Below are positions 1 to 8,617 of a DNA stretch of 64,000 nucleotides, piece after piece. Position 1 is the first letter of the stretch; each line of letters begins with the position of its first letter. The stretch spans positions 1 to 64,000 of the forward strand of contig NZ_JAHEBT010000003.1 in NCBI RefSeq assembly GCF_024642105.1, read 5' to 3'. The DNA comes from Flavobacterium sp. GTDB lineage: Bacteria; Bacteroidota; Bacteroidia; Flavobacteriales; Flavobacteriaceae. Under the pieces are notes generated by a model. It saw only the letters and a list, made by a program, of their open reading frames with translations. It did no database searches and was not told where the DNA came from. Position numbers and translations under genes: made by a program.

Positions 1-1
1 T

Positions 2-922
2 TTCCTGTCGGATGACCCGACACGTAAACAAAAATTTGTAAATGAAATCGGAAAAGCCTACGAAGATATTGGCTTCGTAGCATTAAAAGGGCATTTTTTA
101 AATGACCAATTAGTAGAAAATTTATACCGTGAAGTGCGAAATTTCTTTTCGTTACCCTTAGAAACCAAATCAAAGTATGAAATCCCAGGAATTGGAGGAC
201 AACGTGGTTATGTTTCTTTTGGAAAAGAACATGCTAAAGGACGCTCTGCTGGAGATTTAAAAGAGTTTTGGCACTTTGGACAATACGTGAGTGACGATTC
301 AAAATATGCTAGTGAATACCCTAAAAACGTTACAGTTAACGAATTGGCTAATTTCAATTCAACAGGAAAAGAAGCGTACCAAATGCTTGAAAAAACAGGA
401 ATCTATGTTTTAAGAGCTTTGGCTTTACACATTGGTTTAAACGAATTCTATTTTGACAATTTCATCAAAGACGGAAACAGTATTTTACGACCAATTCACT
501 ACCCTCCTATTACTGACGAACCTAAAGATGGTGCGGTTCGTGCCGCTGCTCATGGCGACATCAATTTGATTACCTTATTAATGGGAGCTCAAGGAAAAGG
601 GTTACAAGTTCAAAATCATAATGGTGATTGGATTGACGCGATGGCACAGCCTGACGAATTAATGATTAATGTAGGTGATATGTTATCCAGACACACCAAC
701 AATAAATTAAAATCAACTATCCATCAAGTGGTGAATCCACCTAGAGAATTATGGGGAACGTCTCGTTATTCGATTCCTTTTTTCATGCATCCTGTTAGCG
801 ACATGCCTTTGGATTGCCTAGAACAATGCATTGATGCAACACACCCCAAACAGTTTGAAGACATTACTGCTGGCGAATACTTAAATGAACGATTAGTGGA
901 ATTAGGATTGATTAAAAAATAA
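2..922 (+). CDS. 2-oxoglutarate/Fe(II)-dependent oxygenase, isopenicillin N synthase-like (5' end missing)
   Basis: The frame is open from base 2, so the start codon lies before the window; a GTG at 134 is internal because clear family sequence (a region reading AYEDIGFVALKGH) precedes it. The double-stranded beta-helix iron site is visible: HxD (His codon 551, Asp codon 557) and a distal His (codon 722) in HQVVNPP, with the RxS 2-oxoglutarate anchor in RYSIPFF (Arg codon 764). Soluble enzyme expected to couple 2-oxoglutarate decarboxylation to oxidation of an unknown substrate. The next gene starts 39 nt downstream in the same direction. Family assignment is firm; the substrate cannot be read from the sequence. 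Confidence 0.9.
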   Translation, partial: FLSDDPTRKQKFVNEIGKAYEDIGFVALKGHFLNDQLVENLYREVRNFFSLPLETKSKYEIPGIGGQRGYVSFGKEHAKGRSAGDLKEFWHFGQYVSDDSKYASEYPKNVTVNELANFNSTGKEAYQMLEKTGIYVLRALALHIGLNEFYFDNFIKDGNSILRPIHYPPITDEPKDGAVRAAAHGDINLITLLMGAQGKGLQVQNHNGDWIDAMAQPDELMINVGDMLSRHTNNKLKSTIHQVVNPPRELWGTSRYSIPFFMHPVSDMPLDCLEQCIDATHPKQFEDITAGEYLNERLVELGLIKK

Positions 923-961
923 TTAACAATTAATAATTCATAATTGATAATTGACAATTAA
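921..961. repeat. AT-only low-complexity spacer (AATTAACAATTAATAATT type)
   Basis: The gap between the oxygenase and the SUI1-type gene consists almost wholly of reiterated AATTNA/ATAATT words and ends right at the next ATG. It looks like slipped-strand or dispersed low-complexity repeat sequence rather than a promoter; no TAnnTTTG box is seen in it. Confidence 0.5.
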
Positions 962-1294
962 ATGGACTTACAAGAACAATTAAAAAACCTATTCCCTGAT
1001 CACCAAATTTCAAATGAGCCTGAAGTAGTTGCCGAAAACGAACACGAATTATACGTTCAAGCGGAGCCAATGATTTGCAAATTCGAAAAGCGAAAAGGTA
1101 AACCCACCACCATAATTGCTGGATATGAAGGTGCTGACGAAGATTTCAAAATTTTAGCCAAAGAAATTAAAAGCAAACTCGCTGTGGGTGGAACATTCAA
1201 AGATGGAGAAATTATCATACAAGGTGACTATCGCGATAGAATTATGAAAATGCTACAAGAGAAAGGTTTTAAAACCAAACGCGTAGGTGGATAA
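962..1294 (+). CDS. SUI1/eIF1-type translation initiation factor (YciH family)
   Basis: A 110-residue protein with the eIF1/SUI1 core: a basic strand (KFEKRKGKPTTIIAGYEG), then DEDFKILAKEIKSKLAVGG and a C-terminal IIIQGDYRDRIMKMLQEKGF. This KRxGKxxTxIxG to GGTxKDGEI to QGD order is diagnostic of the YciH family, which is thought to influence start-codon fidelity on the 30S subunit; the exact bacterial role is not settled. The N-terminal 30 residues are acidic and variable as usual. It follows the oxygenase gene by 39 nt and could share its transcript. Confidence 0.88.
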   Translation: MDLQEQLKNLFPDHQISNEPEVVAENEHELYVQAEPMICKFEKRKGKPTTIIAGYEGADEDFKILAKEIKSKLAVGGTFKDGEIIIQGDYRDRIMKMLQEKGFKTKRVGG

Positions 1295-1299
1295 ATTCG

Positions 1300-1332
1300 A
1301 TATACGAAGTACGATATTGGATTTACGAAGTT
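1300..1332. repeat. Dispersed short repeat (TACGATATTGGATTTACG)
   Basis: The 60-nt gap contains TACGAAGTACGATATTGGATTTACGAAG-like sequence. The block at 1310-1327 is, with one change, the reverse complement of the CGTAAATCTAATATCGTA unit that occurs three times at 52.47-52.70 kb. It is therefore a member of a dispersed intergenic repeat family in this genome. Confidence 0.6.
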
Positions 1333-1354
1333 AAATTTTACACCTAAAACAAAC

Positions 1355-2221
1355 ATGATAAAATCATCAGAATTGATATTAAATCCAGACGGAAGTGTGT
1401 ATCACTTGAATCTGAAACCTAAAAATATTGCCCACGATATTATTTTTGTTGGTGATACTGATCGTGTGGAAAAAATAACGCAATTCTTTGATAGTATCGA
1501 GTTTTCAATTCAAAAAAGAGAATTCAAAACTCAAACAGGGATTTATAAAGGCAAACGATTAACCGTGCTTTCTACTGGAATTGGCCCGGATAATATTGAC
1601 ATTGTCTTGAACGAATTAGACGCCTTGGTGAATATTGATTTGAACACGCGTCAGCCTAAAGAACAATTAACTTCTTTGAATATTATTCGCATTGGAACCT
1701 CAGGCTCCATTCAAGCGGATATTCCTGTGGATAGCTTTGTGTTGTCTCAATTCGGAATTGGTTTAGACAATATGTTGCGATCCTATATAGTCGATGCCGT
1801 AACGCATACTGATATGGAAGACGCTTTTATGACTCACACCCAATGGGATGTGCGCAAAGGGCGACCTTATGCGATTGCTTGTTCTGAAACCTTGGAAAAA
1901 AGAATAGAAAGCAACCAAATGCACAAAGGAATCACATGCACTATTGGTGGGTTTTACGGTCCTCAAGGACGTGTATTGCGTTTACCTATTCAAGATAGTG
2001 ATTTGAATTCCAAAATGGACAACTTTGAGTTTAAAGGCAACCGAATTACCAATCTCGAAATGGAAACGACTGCTATATACGGACTTTCGGCCTTGTTAGG
2101 ACATAATGCCTTGTCCTTGAATGCTATTATTGCCAATAGAGCTAGTGGTACTTTCAGCGAAGACCCTACCAAAGCGGTTGATGAATTGATTGCTTATACC
2201 TTAGATAAATTAGCTCAATAA
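1355..2221 (+). CDS. Nucleoside phosphorylase (uridine phosphorylase-like)
   Basis: A 288-residue protein of the PNP/UDP phosphorylase family, which cleaves nucleosides with phosphate to base and ribose-1-phosphate. Visible family elements: IIFVGDTDRVEKI near residue 30 (phosphate-binding GDxxR), STGIGPDNIDIVLNEL (about 70-85), IRIGTSGSIQ (about 112-121, the RxGTxG loop) and NLEMETTAIYGLSALLGH near 233-250 (the E-M-E ribose-contacting motif). No signal peptide, so cytoplasmic. The next gene starts 7 nt after the stop, implying co-transcription. Uridine preference is inferred from overall resemblance only. Confidence 0.88.
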   Translation: MIKSSELILNPDGSVYHLNLKPKNIAHDIIFVGDTDRVEKITQFFDSIEFSIQKREFKTQTGIYKGKRLTVLSTGIGPDNIDIVLNELDALVNIDLNTRQPKEQLTSLNIIRIGTSGSIQADIPVDSFVLSQFGIGLDNMLRSYIVDAVTHTDMEDAFMTHTQWDVRKGRPYAIACSETLEKRIESNQMHKGITCTIGGFYGPQGRVLRLPIQDSDLNSKMDNFEFKGNRITNLEMETTAIYGLSALLGHNALSLNAIIANRASGTFSEDPTKAVDELIAYTLDKLAQ

Positions 2222-2228
2222 ACCGTTT

Positions 2229-3071
2229 ATGACTTCTTTAAAGATTGTTGGCGTTCCGGAACATTTCAATTTGCCTTGGCATATTTGCCTTGAGCAAGGC
2301 GAATTTAAAAAAGAAAACATCGATTTGCAATGGACTGATGTCCCTGAAGGAACGGGTAAAATGTGCCAAATGCTTCGCGATGGAAGTGCTGATATTGCAG
2401 TGATTTTAACCGAAGGCATCCTCAAGGATATTGTTAATGGAAATCCGTCTAAAATAGTGCAAGTATATGTAAAATCGTCATTAATATGGGGGATTCACGT
2501 GGCGGCTCAATCCAATTACCAAACGCTGGCTGATTTAGAAAATACCAAAGTAGCCATTTCACGCCTAGGTTCAGGCTCGCAATTGATGGCCTATGTCAAT
2601 GCCAAAAACCAAGGGTGGAACACTAACGAATTACAATTTGAAATTGTCAACACCATCGATGGCGCAGTAACTGCTTTGACCGAGGGTACAGCTAATTATT
2701 TTATGTGGGAACATTTTATGACGAAACCGCTAGTGGATAACGGGATTTTTAGACGGTTAGCCGACTGCCCTACTCCTTGGCCTTGCTTTGTCATTGCCGT
2801 TCGCGAAGAAGTCCTAGCTACACAGCCCGAAGCCATTGCAACACTTCTTGATATTATTAATGCCAAAACACGAGATTTTAAAGCCATACCCAACATTTCA
2901 GACCGTTTATCCACTACCTACCACCAAAAAATAGAAGACATTAACGAATGGTTGACCTTAACCGAATGGTCTCAAGAAAAAATAGACTTAGATTTACTAG
3001 AACGCATTCAAAGGCAATTAGTAGAGTTGCACATTATTGATAGTACCCTTCCTGTGGAACAGTTGGTATAA
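2229..3071 (+). CDS. Periplasmic-binding-protein-like (NMT1/SsuA type) protein without export signal
   Basis: A 280-residue protein with the type II periplasmic binding fold typical of NMT1/THI5/SsuA-like proteins: LKIVGVPEHFNLPWHICLEQGEFKKENIDLQW at the start, GTGKMCQMLRDGSADIAVILTEG (about 43-65), then SNYQTLADLENTKVAISRLGSGSQLMAY (about 97-125). Unlike ABC-transporter binding proteins it has no signal peptide or lipobox; the fold begins at residue 3. No permease or ATPase gene is adjacent. It lies 7 nt after a nucleoside phosphorylase gene, so a cytoplasmic enzyme or ligand-sensing role linked to nucleoside or pyrimidine chemistry is possible but unproven. Confidence 0.75.
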   Translation: MTSLKIVGVPEHFNLPWHICLEQGEFKKENIDLQWTDVPEGTGKMCQMLRDGSADIAVILTEGILKDIVNGNPSKIVQVYVKSSLIWGIHVAAQSNYQTLADLENTKVAISRLGSGSQLMAYVNAKNQGWNTNELQFEIVNTIDGAVTALTEGTANYFMWEHFMTKPLVDNGIFRRLADCPTPWPCFVIAVREEVLATQPEAIATLLDIINAKTRDFKAIPNISDRLSTTYHQKIEDINEWLTLTEWSQEKIDLDLLERIQRQLVELHIIDSTLPVEQLV

Positions 3072-3173
3072 ACGAATGTTTTTTTGTAGCACCCTTTTAT
3101 CTTCTCAACTCATATTGTCCCGCTATTCGCTATATCCCCTAGCGGGGCTAGAAAACCCGTTTATTTTTCAGCA

Positions 3174-3202
3174 CAAAAAATGCAACCGTAGTTGCTTTTT
3201 TA
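3174..3202 (+). terminator. Rho-independent terminator after the phosphorylase operon
   Basis: A-rich tract, GCAAC stem, CGTA loop, GTTGC stem and T6 (about 3182-3201), 100 nt after the stop of the binding-protein-like gene. It fits an intrinsic terminator on the plus strand. Confidence 0.6.
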
Positions 3203-3231
3203 TAATTGTTTTTAATTAATTTTTATTTGTT

Positions 3232-3254
3232 GGCACAAGCGAGACGCTTGCGCC
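3232..3254. repeat. GC-rich dispersed hairpin
   Basis: Ten-base arms GGCACAAGCG and CGCTTGCGCC (one A-C mismatch) around an AGA loop, far more GC-rich than the surrounding DNA. No T-tract follows, so it is not a terminator. It resembles the short GC-rich palindromic repeats scattered between genes in Bacteroidota. Confidence 0.5.
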
Positions 3255-3336
3255 AGCGGGAGGAGATTATCAATATAGTAACTTATTGATTTGGAGTCAT
3301 CACTAACTTTGATACACTACCACTTTGATACACGAC

Positions 3337-3357
3337 CGGTCAATTTGACCGTTTTTT
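3337..3357 (+). terminator. Second plus-strand terminator-like hairpin
   Basis: CGGTCA, 3-nt loop, TGACCG followed by T6. It lies just past the 3' end of the minus-strand membrane gene and could be a backup terminator for the upstream operon or end a short transcript between 3203 and 3336. A direct repeat of ACTTTGATACAC precedes it. Confidence 0.5.
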
Positions 3358-3362
3358 CCACA

Positions 3363-3788
3363 TTACCACCAATTTTCCCAAAATGGTGGCGGATTATTAA
3401 GTTCGCCTAAAATTATTGCCATAAGAAGAAAGCCAAATATTGAAGTAATTACATAAATACCCGTAATGAAATTTAATCTTTTAATGCGGTCTTGATTTTT
3501 TTCATATAATGCGTCTTCTATCTCTGATATGGTTATATATTTATTATATCTAATAACCGTAAATAATAAAACAGGCAATGAAATGAATAATGTACACCAT
3601 TTATTTTCAAAAAGAGACAATTTAAAAAGTTTTTGCATTAAAATTAAAATACCAACAACATTTAAAGATAAACATACTGCTGTTAAAGCTTGACCTGAAA
3701 ATTCATTCAAATCTTTTTCATATCTTCGGTAAAAAGTATAACAATTATAATAAACTACATCTATAAAATATATTTTTCTATTCTTCAT
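3363..3788 (-). CDS. Small membrane protein, function unknown
   Basis: A 141-residue protein I do not recognise. Three hydrophobic stretches are evident: about 33-52 (ALTAVCLSLNVVGILILMQ), 66-81 (CTLFISLPVLLFTVI) and 108-127 (ITGIYVITSIFGFLLMAIIL), separated by a charged loop (ISEIEDALYEKNQDRIKR). It ends NNPPPFWENWW. Its start codon lies inside the end of an upstream ORF remnant (ATG within GATGAAGAATAG), an arrangement typical of translationally coupled pairs. The neighbourhood carries GC-rich repeats, so this may be a recently acquired or decaying locus; an immunity-type role is only a guess. Confidence 0.6.
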   Translation of the reverse strand: MKNRKIYFIDVVYYNCYTFYRRYEKDLNEFSGQALTAVCLSLNVVGILILMQKLFKLSLFENKWCTLFISLPVLLFTVIRYNKYITISEIEDALYEKNQDRIKRLNFITGIYVITSIFGFLLMAIILGELNNPPPFWENWW

Positions 3789-3915
3789 CTATATGTTCTT
3801 GAATATGTTGTCCTATGTCTTTCCCCCGCTCCCGCGCGAATCCTTTCGTGTGGTTTTTATGATTTAAAATTCTACTCTCGCTACGCAAAGTCTCCTGACT
3901 TTGAACTAACTGAAA
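3778..3915 (-). pseudogene. ORF remnant overlapping the membrane protein start
   Basis: Reading the minus strand, 45 codons without stop run from a TGA at 3918-3916 to TAG at 3780-3778. There is no ATG; the sequence includes NHTKGFARERGKDIGQHI and ends EEHIDEE-like acidic residues. The frame overlaps the membrane-protein start by 11 nt. It looks like the C-terminal end of a lost gene; ARERGKDIG-type tails resemble ends of polymorphic-toxin proteins, but that is a weak impression. Confidence 0.3.
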
Positions 3916-3948
3916 TCAAACTTACTAATAAATTAAATACAGAGCATA

Positions 3949-3979
3949 AAAAAACTCCATCATTGCTGATGGAGTTTTT
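3949..3979 (-). terminator. Terminator of the RND efflux operon
   Basis: ACTCCATCA, TTGC loop, TGATGGAGT with flanking A and T runs (3954-3975), 18 nt after the stop of the outer-membrane factor gene. On the minus strand it ends in T7. Confidence 0.85.
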
Positions 3980-3997
3980 GGTTTTGAAACAATTTTC

Positions 3998-5431
3998 TTA
4001 TTTCCAACCACCGCCTAAGTCTCTGTAAACATATACTGAGGCGTTAATTAGCTCTTTTTGGGTATCTACCAATTCTAACTTTGCTTCTAAAGCATCACGT
4101 TGTGTCATCAACACTTCAAAATAATCTACTCTCGCTGATTTAAACAAATCATTAGAAACCGAAATAGAACGGTCCAAAGCCCCTACTTGTTGGGTTTTCA
4201 AACTGAAACTTTTTTGTAAGTTCTCAATTTTTGACAATTGATTTGATACTTCTAAGTACGCATTTAAAATTGTTCTCTCATAATTGTATAAGGCTTGAAG
4301 TTGACGTGAGTTGGCGCTTTTAAACTCAGCTTTAATCGCATTTCTATTGATTAAAGGAGCTGCCACATCGCCTGCTAGAGAGTACAATAAGGATTCGGGT
4401 GTTTTAAACAAATACGACGATTTGAACGCATTCCATCCTACTGAAGCCGAAATATCTAAGGAAGGATAAAACTCGGCTCTAGCCACTTTCACATCTAATT
4501 TTGCCGCTTCTAATTGCAATTCGGCCTGTTTGATATCGGAACGATTCGCTAATAATTGCGATGGGATTCCCGCTTTTAATTGTGAAGGCAAAGCGCTTAC
4601 TAAATTCGTTTTGTCTCTTTTAATTTCCTGTGGATAACGTGCCAATAAAAAGTTGATTTTATTCTCCGTTTCTTTTATTTTTTGAAGAATATCAAACTCC
4701 ATACTTCTAGAAGTCAATACTTCGGCTTCAAATTTCTGAACGGCTAATTCGGTAGCACGTGCTGCCTCTTTTTGGATTTTTACAATTTCCAAAGCATTCT
4801 TTTGAATTGCAATACTTTGTTTCACAATCTCCAATTGGTTATCGTAAGCTAACAACTCATAATACGAGCTCGCTATTTCAGCAACCAAATTAGTAATCAC
4901 AAAGTTTTTACCTTCAACTGTAGCCAAATAACGACTAAAGGCTGCTTTTTTACTGTTGCGTAGTTTCTTCCAAATATCCACTTCCCAATGCGCATAAGCA
5001 GCTAATTTATAATCTTGTAACGCTTCAGGGAATTCGTGTCCCGGACTAATTTCTGTAGAAGCGTCACCTGCACCTTGGCTGGTATAACGCCCTACTTTTT
5101 CTACTCCTGCTCCAGCGCCTAAGCCTACAGTGGGTAGCAAAGCCCCTTTACGCACTCGAATATCGTTCTTGGCTATTTCAATTTCTTGTAACGTAATGGC
5201 CAATTCTTGATTGTTTTTTATGGCAACGTCAATTAAATCAACCAAATTTTTGTCCTTAAAAAAATTGTGCCATTGTATAGTAGCCAATGTTGCTGTATCT
5301 TTTGAAGAAGCAAACGCTTCTGGAAGTGCAGCAGTTGAATTTACCGGCTTAATTTCGGGTGCTTTACAGCTAATTACCGCCAGACATAAGCCTAGCGGAA
5401 TAGCATATTGAGGTATCTTTAGTTTAAACAT
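3998..5431 (-). CDS. RND efflux outer-membrane factor, TolC/NodT (OprM-like) lipoprotein
   Basis: A 477-residue outer-membrane channel of a tripartite efflux pump. The ATG at 5431 is preferred to a TTG three codons upstream; it overlaps the stop of the RND gene by 8 nt, indicating coupling. Residues 1-22 form a lipoprotein signal with lipobox AVISC (Cys22). Two OEP repeats follow, each with long alpha-helical barrel segments (for example LVDLIDVAIKNNQELAITLQEIEIAKNDI and SDIKQAELQLEAAKLDVKVARAEFYPSLDISASVGW). The terminator lies directly downstream, so this is the last gene of the operon. Confidence 0.92.
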   Translation of the reverse strand: MFKLKIPQYAIPLGLCLAVISCKAPEIKPVNSTAALPEAFASSKDTATLATIQWHNFFKDKNLVDLIDVAIKNNQELAITLQEIEIAKNDIRVRKGALLPTVGLGAGAGVEKVGRYTSQGAGDASTEISPGHEFPEALQDYKLAAYAHWEVDIWKKLRNSKKAAFSRYLATVEGKNFVITNLVAEIASSYYELLAYDNQLEIVKQSIAIQKNALEIVKIQKEAARATELAVQKFEAEVLTSRSMEFDILQKIKETENKINFLLARYPQEIKRDKTNLVSALPSQLKAGIPSQLLANRSDIKQAELQLEAAKLDVKVARAEFYPSLDISASVGWNAFKSSYLFKTPESLLYSLAGDVAAPLINRNAIKAEFKSANSRQLQALYNYERTILNAYLEVSNQLSKIENLQKSFSLKTQQVGALDRSISVSNDLFKSARVDYFEVLMTQRDALEAKLELVDTQKELINASVYVYRDLGGGWK

Positions 5432-8400
5432 TGTTATCAATTTCTTCTGTTAATGGATTTTCTTCTTCATTTTTTACAAATTGGGTTTTCTCTGAAATTC
5501 TGCCGAATATATAATACAATCCAGGAATTACTAATACCCCACAGATGGTACCCAAAAGCATCCCTCCTGCTGCTGCAGAACCAATAGTTCGGTTCCCAAT
5601 CTTTCCAGGTCCAGAGGCAAAAACCAATGGAATCAGTCCTGCAATAAAAGCAAAAGAAGTCATCAAAATAGGACGGAAACGCACTACAGCACCTTCCATA
5701 GCGGCTTGTAATACCGAAGCACCTGCTCTGTGCTTTTGCACAGCAAATTCCACAATTAAAACGGCATTTTTACCCAATAATCCAATCAACATAATAAAGG
5801 CTACCTGAGCATAAATATTGTTTTCTAATCCAAATATTTTTAGCAATAAGAAAGAACCAAAAATACCTGCTGGAAGTGATAATATAACCGCAAATGGCAA
5901 AATAAAACTTTCGTATTGAGCGGCTAGAACCAAGTACACAAATAGCAAACAAATCAAGAAAACAAAGATAGCTTCATTCCCACGACCTACTTCGTCTTTT
6001 GAAATACCCGCCCAATCAATTCCATAACCTCTTGGTAGTTTTTGTTCGGCTACTTCTTGAATTGCTTGAATAGCAGCGCCACTACTGTAACCAGGTGCCG
6101 CTTGACCGCTAATTTCAGAGGCGTTATACATATTATGACGTGTAATATCATTCAATCCATATACTTTTTCCATTTTAGCAAAAGAAGAAAATGGCACCAT
6201 TTCATCACGATTATTTTTAACATACAATTTCATGATGTCTTCAGGCAGTGCTCTGTATTCAGGAGAGGCCTGCACAATGATCTTGTATTGTCTGTCGTAT
6301 TTGATAAAGTTGGTTTCATAGGTACTTCCTACCAATACAGATAAGGTATTCATTGCATTCTCAAGGCTTACTCCTTTTTGTTGTGCAATATCATTGTCGA
6401 CTTTAATCATGTACTGTGGATAACTCGCACTGTAAAAACTAAATACAGAAGACAATTCAGGGCGTTTACTCAAATCTTTTACAAAATCATTGCTGATAGT
6501 TTCTAATTTTTTATAATCGCCACTACCCGCTTTATCTAGCAAACGTAACTCAAATCCCCCCGCAGCACCATAACCTGGTACTGATGGTGGTTGAAAAAAC
6601 TCAATCGTAGCTCCTGAAATATCTTTAGATTTTTCTTCTAATTCTTTCATAATTTCAGAAACCGAATGCGTACGATCTTCCCAACTTTTTAGATTAACCA
6701 AACAGGTTCCTGAATTTGATCCCGTACCTTCTGTTAAAATTTCGTAACCCGCCAGTGACGATACAGATTGTACGCCTTCTACTTTTTCGGCAATTTTTTG
6801 TAATCGTTCCGCAATTTCATTGGTTCTTTCCAATGATGAACCTGGCGGTGTTTGAATAACGGCATAAAACATTCCTTGATCCTCATTGGGTATAAACCCT
6901 GAAGGCAAACTATTGTTCAGGAAGAAAATACCTATACAAAACCCAATCAGAACCGTAAACGTCAACGTTCTACGGGTAACTACTTTATGAAGAATATTGT
7001 TATACTTATCCGATAAACTATTGAATCTATTATTAAAGCCATCTAAAAATTGATCCATTGGCGTTTGCTTTTTGACTTTTCCGTGATTGTTTTTCAACAT
7101 CATCGCACAAAGTGCAGGTGTCAACGTTAAAGCAACAATACCTGACAAAATAATGGATGTAGCCATAGTGATGGCAAACTGACGGAAAAAGATTCCCACT
7201 GGCCCCGACATAAAAGCAACCGGAATAAATACCGCTGCCATTAAAAAGGTAATTGCGATAATAGCCCCACTAATTTCGTGCATCGCTTTTTTAGTCGCTT
7301 TAATTGGTCCTAAATGGTGTTCTTCCATATTGGCGTGTACTGCTTCGATAACCACGATGGCATCATCGACGACGACCCCAATAGCTAATACAAGAGCAAA
7401 TAAAGTTACTAAGTTGATCGTAATTCCGAAAAACTGCATAAACGCAAAAGTTCCAACCAAAGAAACAGGAACTGCAATAGCAGGAATTAAAGTAGATCGC
7501 CAATCGCCAAGGAATAAAAACACTACTAATCCTACCAAAATAAAAGCTTCTACTAAGGTGTGGATTACTTTTTCAATAGAGGCATCTAAGAATTTAGAAA
7601 CGTCATAACTAATCTCATAGTCTACTCCTTTAGGAAAGGTAGTTTTCTTCAACTCCTCCATTTTAGCTTTCACGTCTTTAATAACCTGACTTGCATTACT
7701 ACCATACGATTGTTTTATCGTGATAGCCGCTGATGGACTTCCATTCAAATTAGAATAAATATCATACATCGAACTTCCAAACTCAATATTGGCTACATCT
7801 TTTAAACGTAGAATTTCGCCATCTGGAGTAGCACGTAAAACAATATTTTCGTATCCTTCTTTGGTGGTAAACCTACCAGAATATTTCAACACATATTCAA
7901 AAGCTTGAGAACGTTTTCCTGAACTTTCTCCCGTTTTACCTGGAGATGCTTCTAAACTTTGTTGATTTAATGATTCTAATATTTCATCTGCCGAAATCTT
8001 ATAGGCTAACATACGGTCAGGTTTCAACCAAATACGCATTGCATATTCACGGTTACCCAAAATATCAGCAACTCCTACTCCATCAATCCTTTTAATCTCA
8101 GACAACATATTGATATCGGCAAAATTGAATAGGAATTTTTGATCCATAGTAGGATCTTTACTGAATAAGTTGATGTACATCAACATATTCGGTTCTTCAC
8201 GAGTAATTTTCACCCCTTCACGAACTACAATTGGAGGTAATTTATTGACTACCGAAGCGACCCTATTTTGAATATTAATCGAGGCTTGATTGGCATCGGT
8301 ACCTAAATTAAAAATTACATTGATACTAGCTTCTCCGTCGTTTCCAGCGGTTGATGTCATGTATTTCATTCCCGGAACTCCATTTATGGCTCTTTCTAAA

Positions 8401-8591
8401 GGAATAATTACCGACTTAATCATCAACTCATTATTAGCCCCTGGATAAGCCGCTACAATATTCACCTTAGGTGGTGATATAGCGGGAAACTGTGTAACTG
8501 GTAAATTGGTTATTGCCAATATTCCTAAAAGCACAATCATCAACGATATTACTATCGAGAGTACTGGCCTTTGTATAAATTTATTAAACAT
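5424..8591 (-). CDS. RND multidrug efflux transporter, AcrB/HAE1 family
   Basis: A 1055-residue inner-membrane proton antiporter, full length for HAE1 pumps. It starts MFNKFIQRPVLSIVISLMIVLLGI (TM1). TM4 carries the proton-relay Asp pair in AIGVVVDDAIVVIEAV, and TM10 the partner Lys in MLIGLLGKNAVLIVEFA. Two large periplasmic porter loops and a second set of six TM segments are present; MSGPVGIFFRQFA follows the first half as in AcrB. It is the middle gene of a fusion protein-RND-outer membrane factor operon, with a 26-nt gap from the fusion protein. Substrates cannot be told; residues suit amphiphilic drugs rather than metals. Confidence 0.95.
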   Translation of the reverse strand: MFNKFIQRPVLSIVISLMIVLLGILAITNLPVTQFPAISPPKVNIVAAYPGANNELMIKSVIIPLERAINGVPGMKYMTSTAGNDGEASINVIFNLGTDANQASINIQNRVASVVNKLPPIVVREGVKITREEPNMLMYINLFSKDPTMDQKFLFNFADINMLSEIKRIDGVGVADILGNREYAMRIWLKPDRMLAYKISADEILESLNQQSLEASPGKTGESSGKRSQAFEYVLKYSGRFTTKEGYENIVLRATPDGEILRLKDVANIEFGSSMYDIYSNLNGSPSAAITIKQSYGSNASQVIKDVKAKMEELKKTTFPKGVDYEISYDVSKFLDASIEKVIHTLVEAFILVGLVVFLFLGDWRSTLIPAIAVPVSLVGTFAFMQFFGITINLVTLFALVLAIGVVVDDAIVVIEAVHANMEEHHLGPIKATKKAMHEISGAIIAITFLMAAVFIPVAFMSGPVGIFFRQFAITMATSIILSGIVALTLTPALCAMMLKNNHGKVKKQTPMDQFLDGFNNRFNSLSDKYNNILHKVVTRRTLTFTVLIGFCIGIFFLNNSLPSGFIPNEDQGMFYAVIQTPPGSSLERTNEIAERLQKIAEKVEGVQSVSSLAGYEILTEGTGSNSGTCLVNLKSWEDRTHSVSEIMKELEEKSKDISGATIEFFQPPSVPGYGAAGGFELRLLDKAGSGDYKKLETISNDFVKDLSKRPELSSVFSFYSASYPQYMIKVDNDIAQQKGVSLENAMNTLSVLVGSTYETNFIKYDRQYKIIVQASPEYRALPEDIMKLYVKNNRDEMVPFSSFAKMEKVYGLNDITRHNMYNASEISGQAAPGYSSGAAIQAIQEVAEQKLPRGYGIDWAGISKDEVGRGNEAIFVFLICLLFVYLVLAAQYESFILPFAVILSLPAGIFGSFLLLKIFGLENNIYAQVAFIMLIGLLGKNAVLIVEFAVQKHRAGASVLQAAMEGAVVRFRPILMTSFAFIAGLIPLVFASGPGKIGNRTIGSAAAGGMLLGTICGVLVIPGLYYIFGRISEKTQFVKNEEENPLTEEIDNNV

Positions 8592-8617
8592 AGATTTATG
8601 ATTTAAAAGGATTCAAT

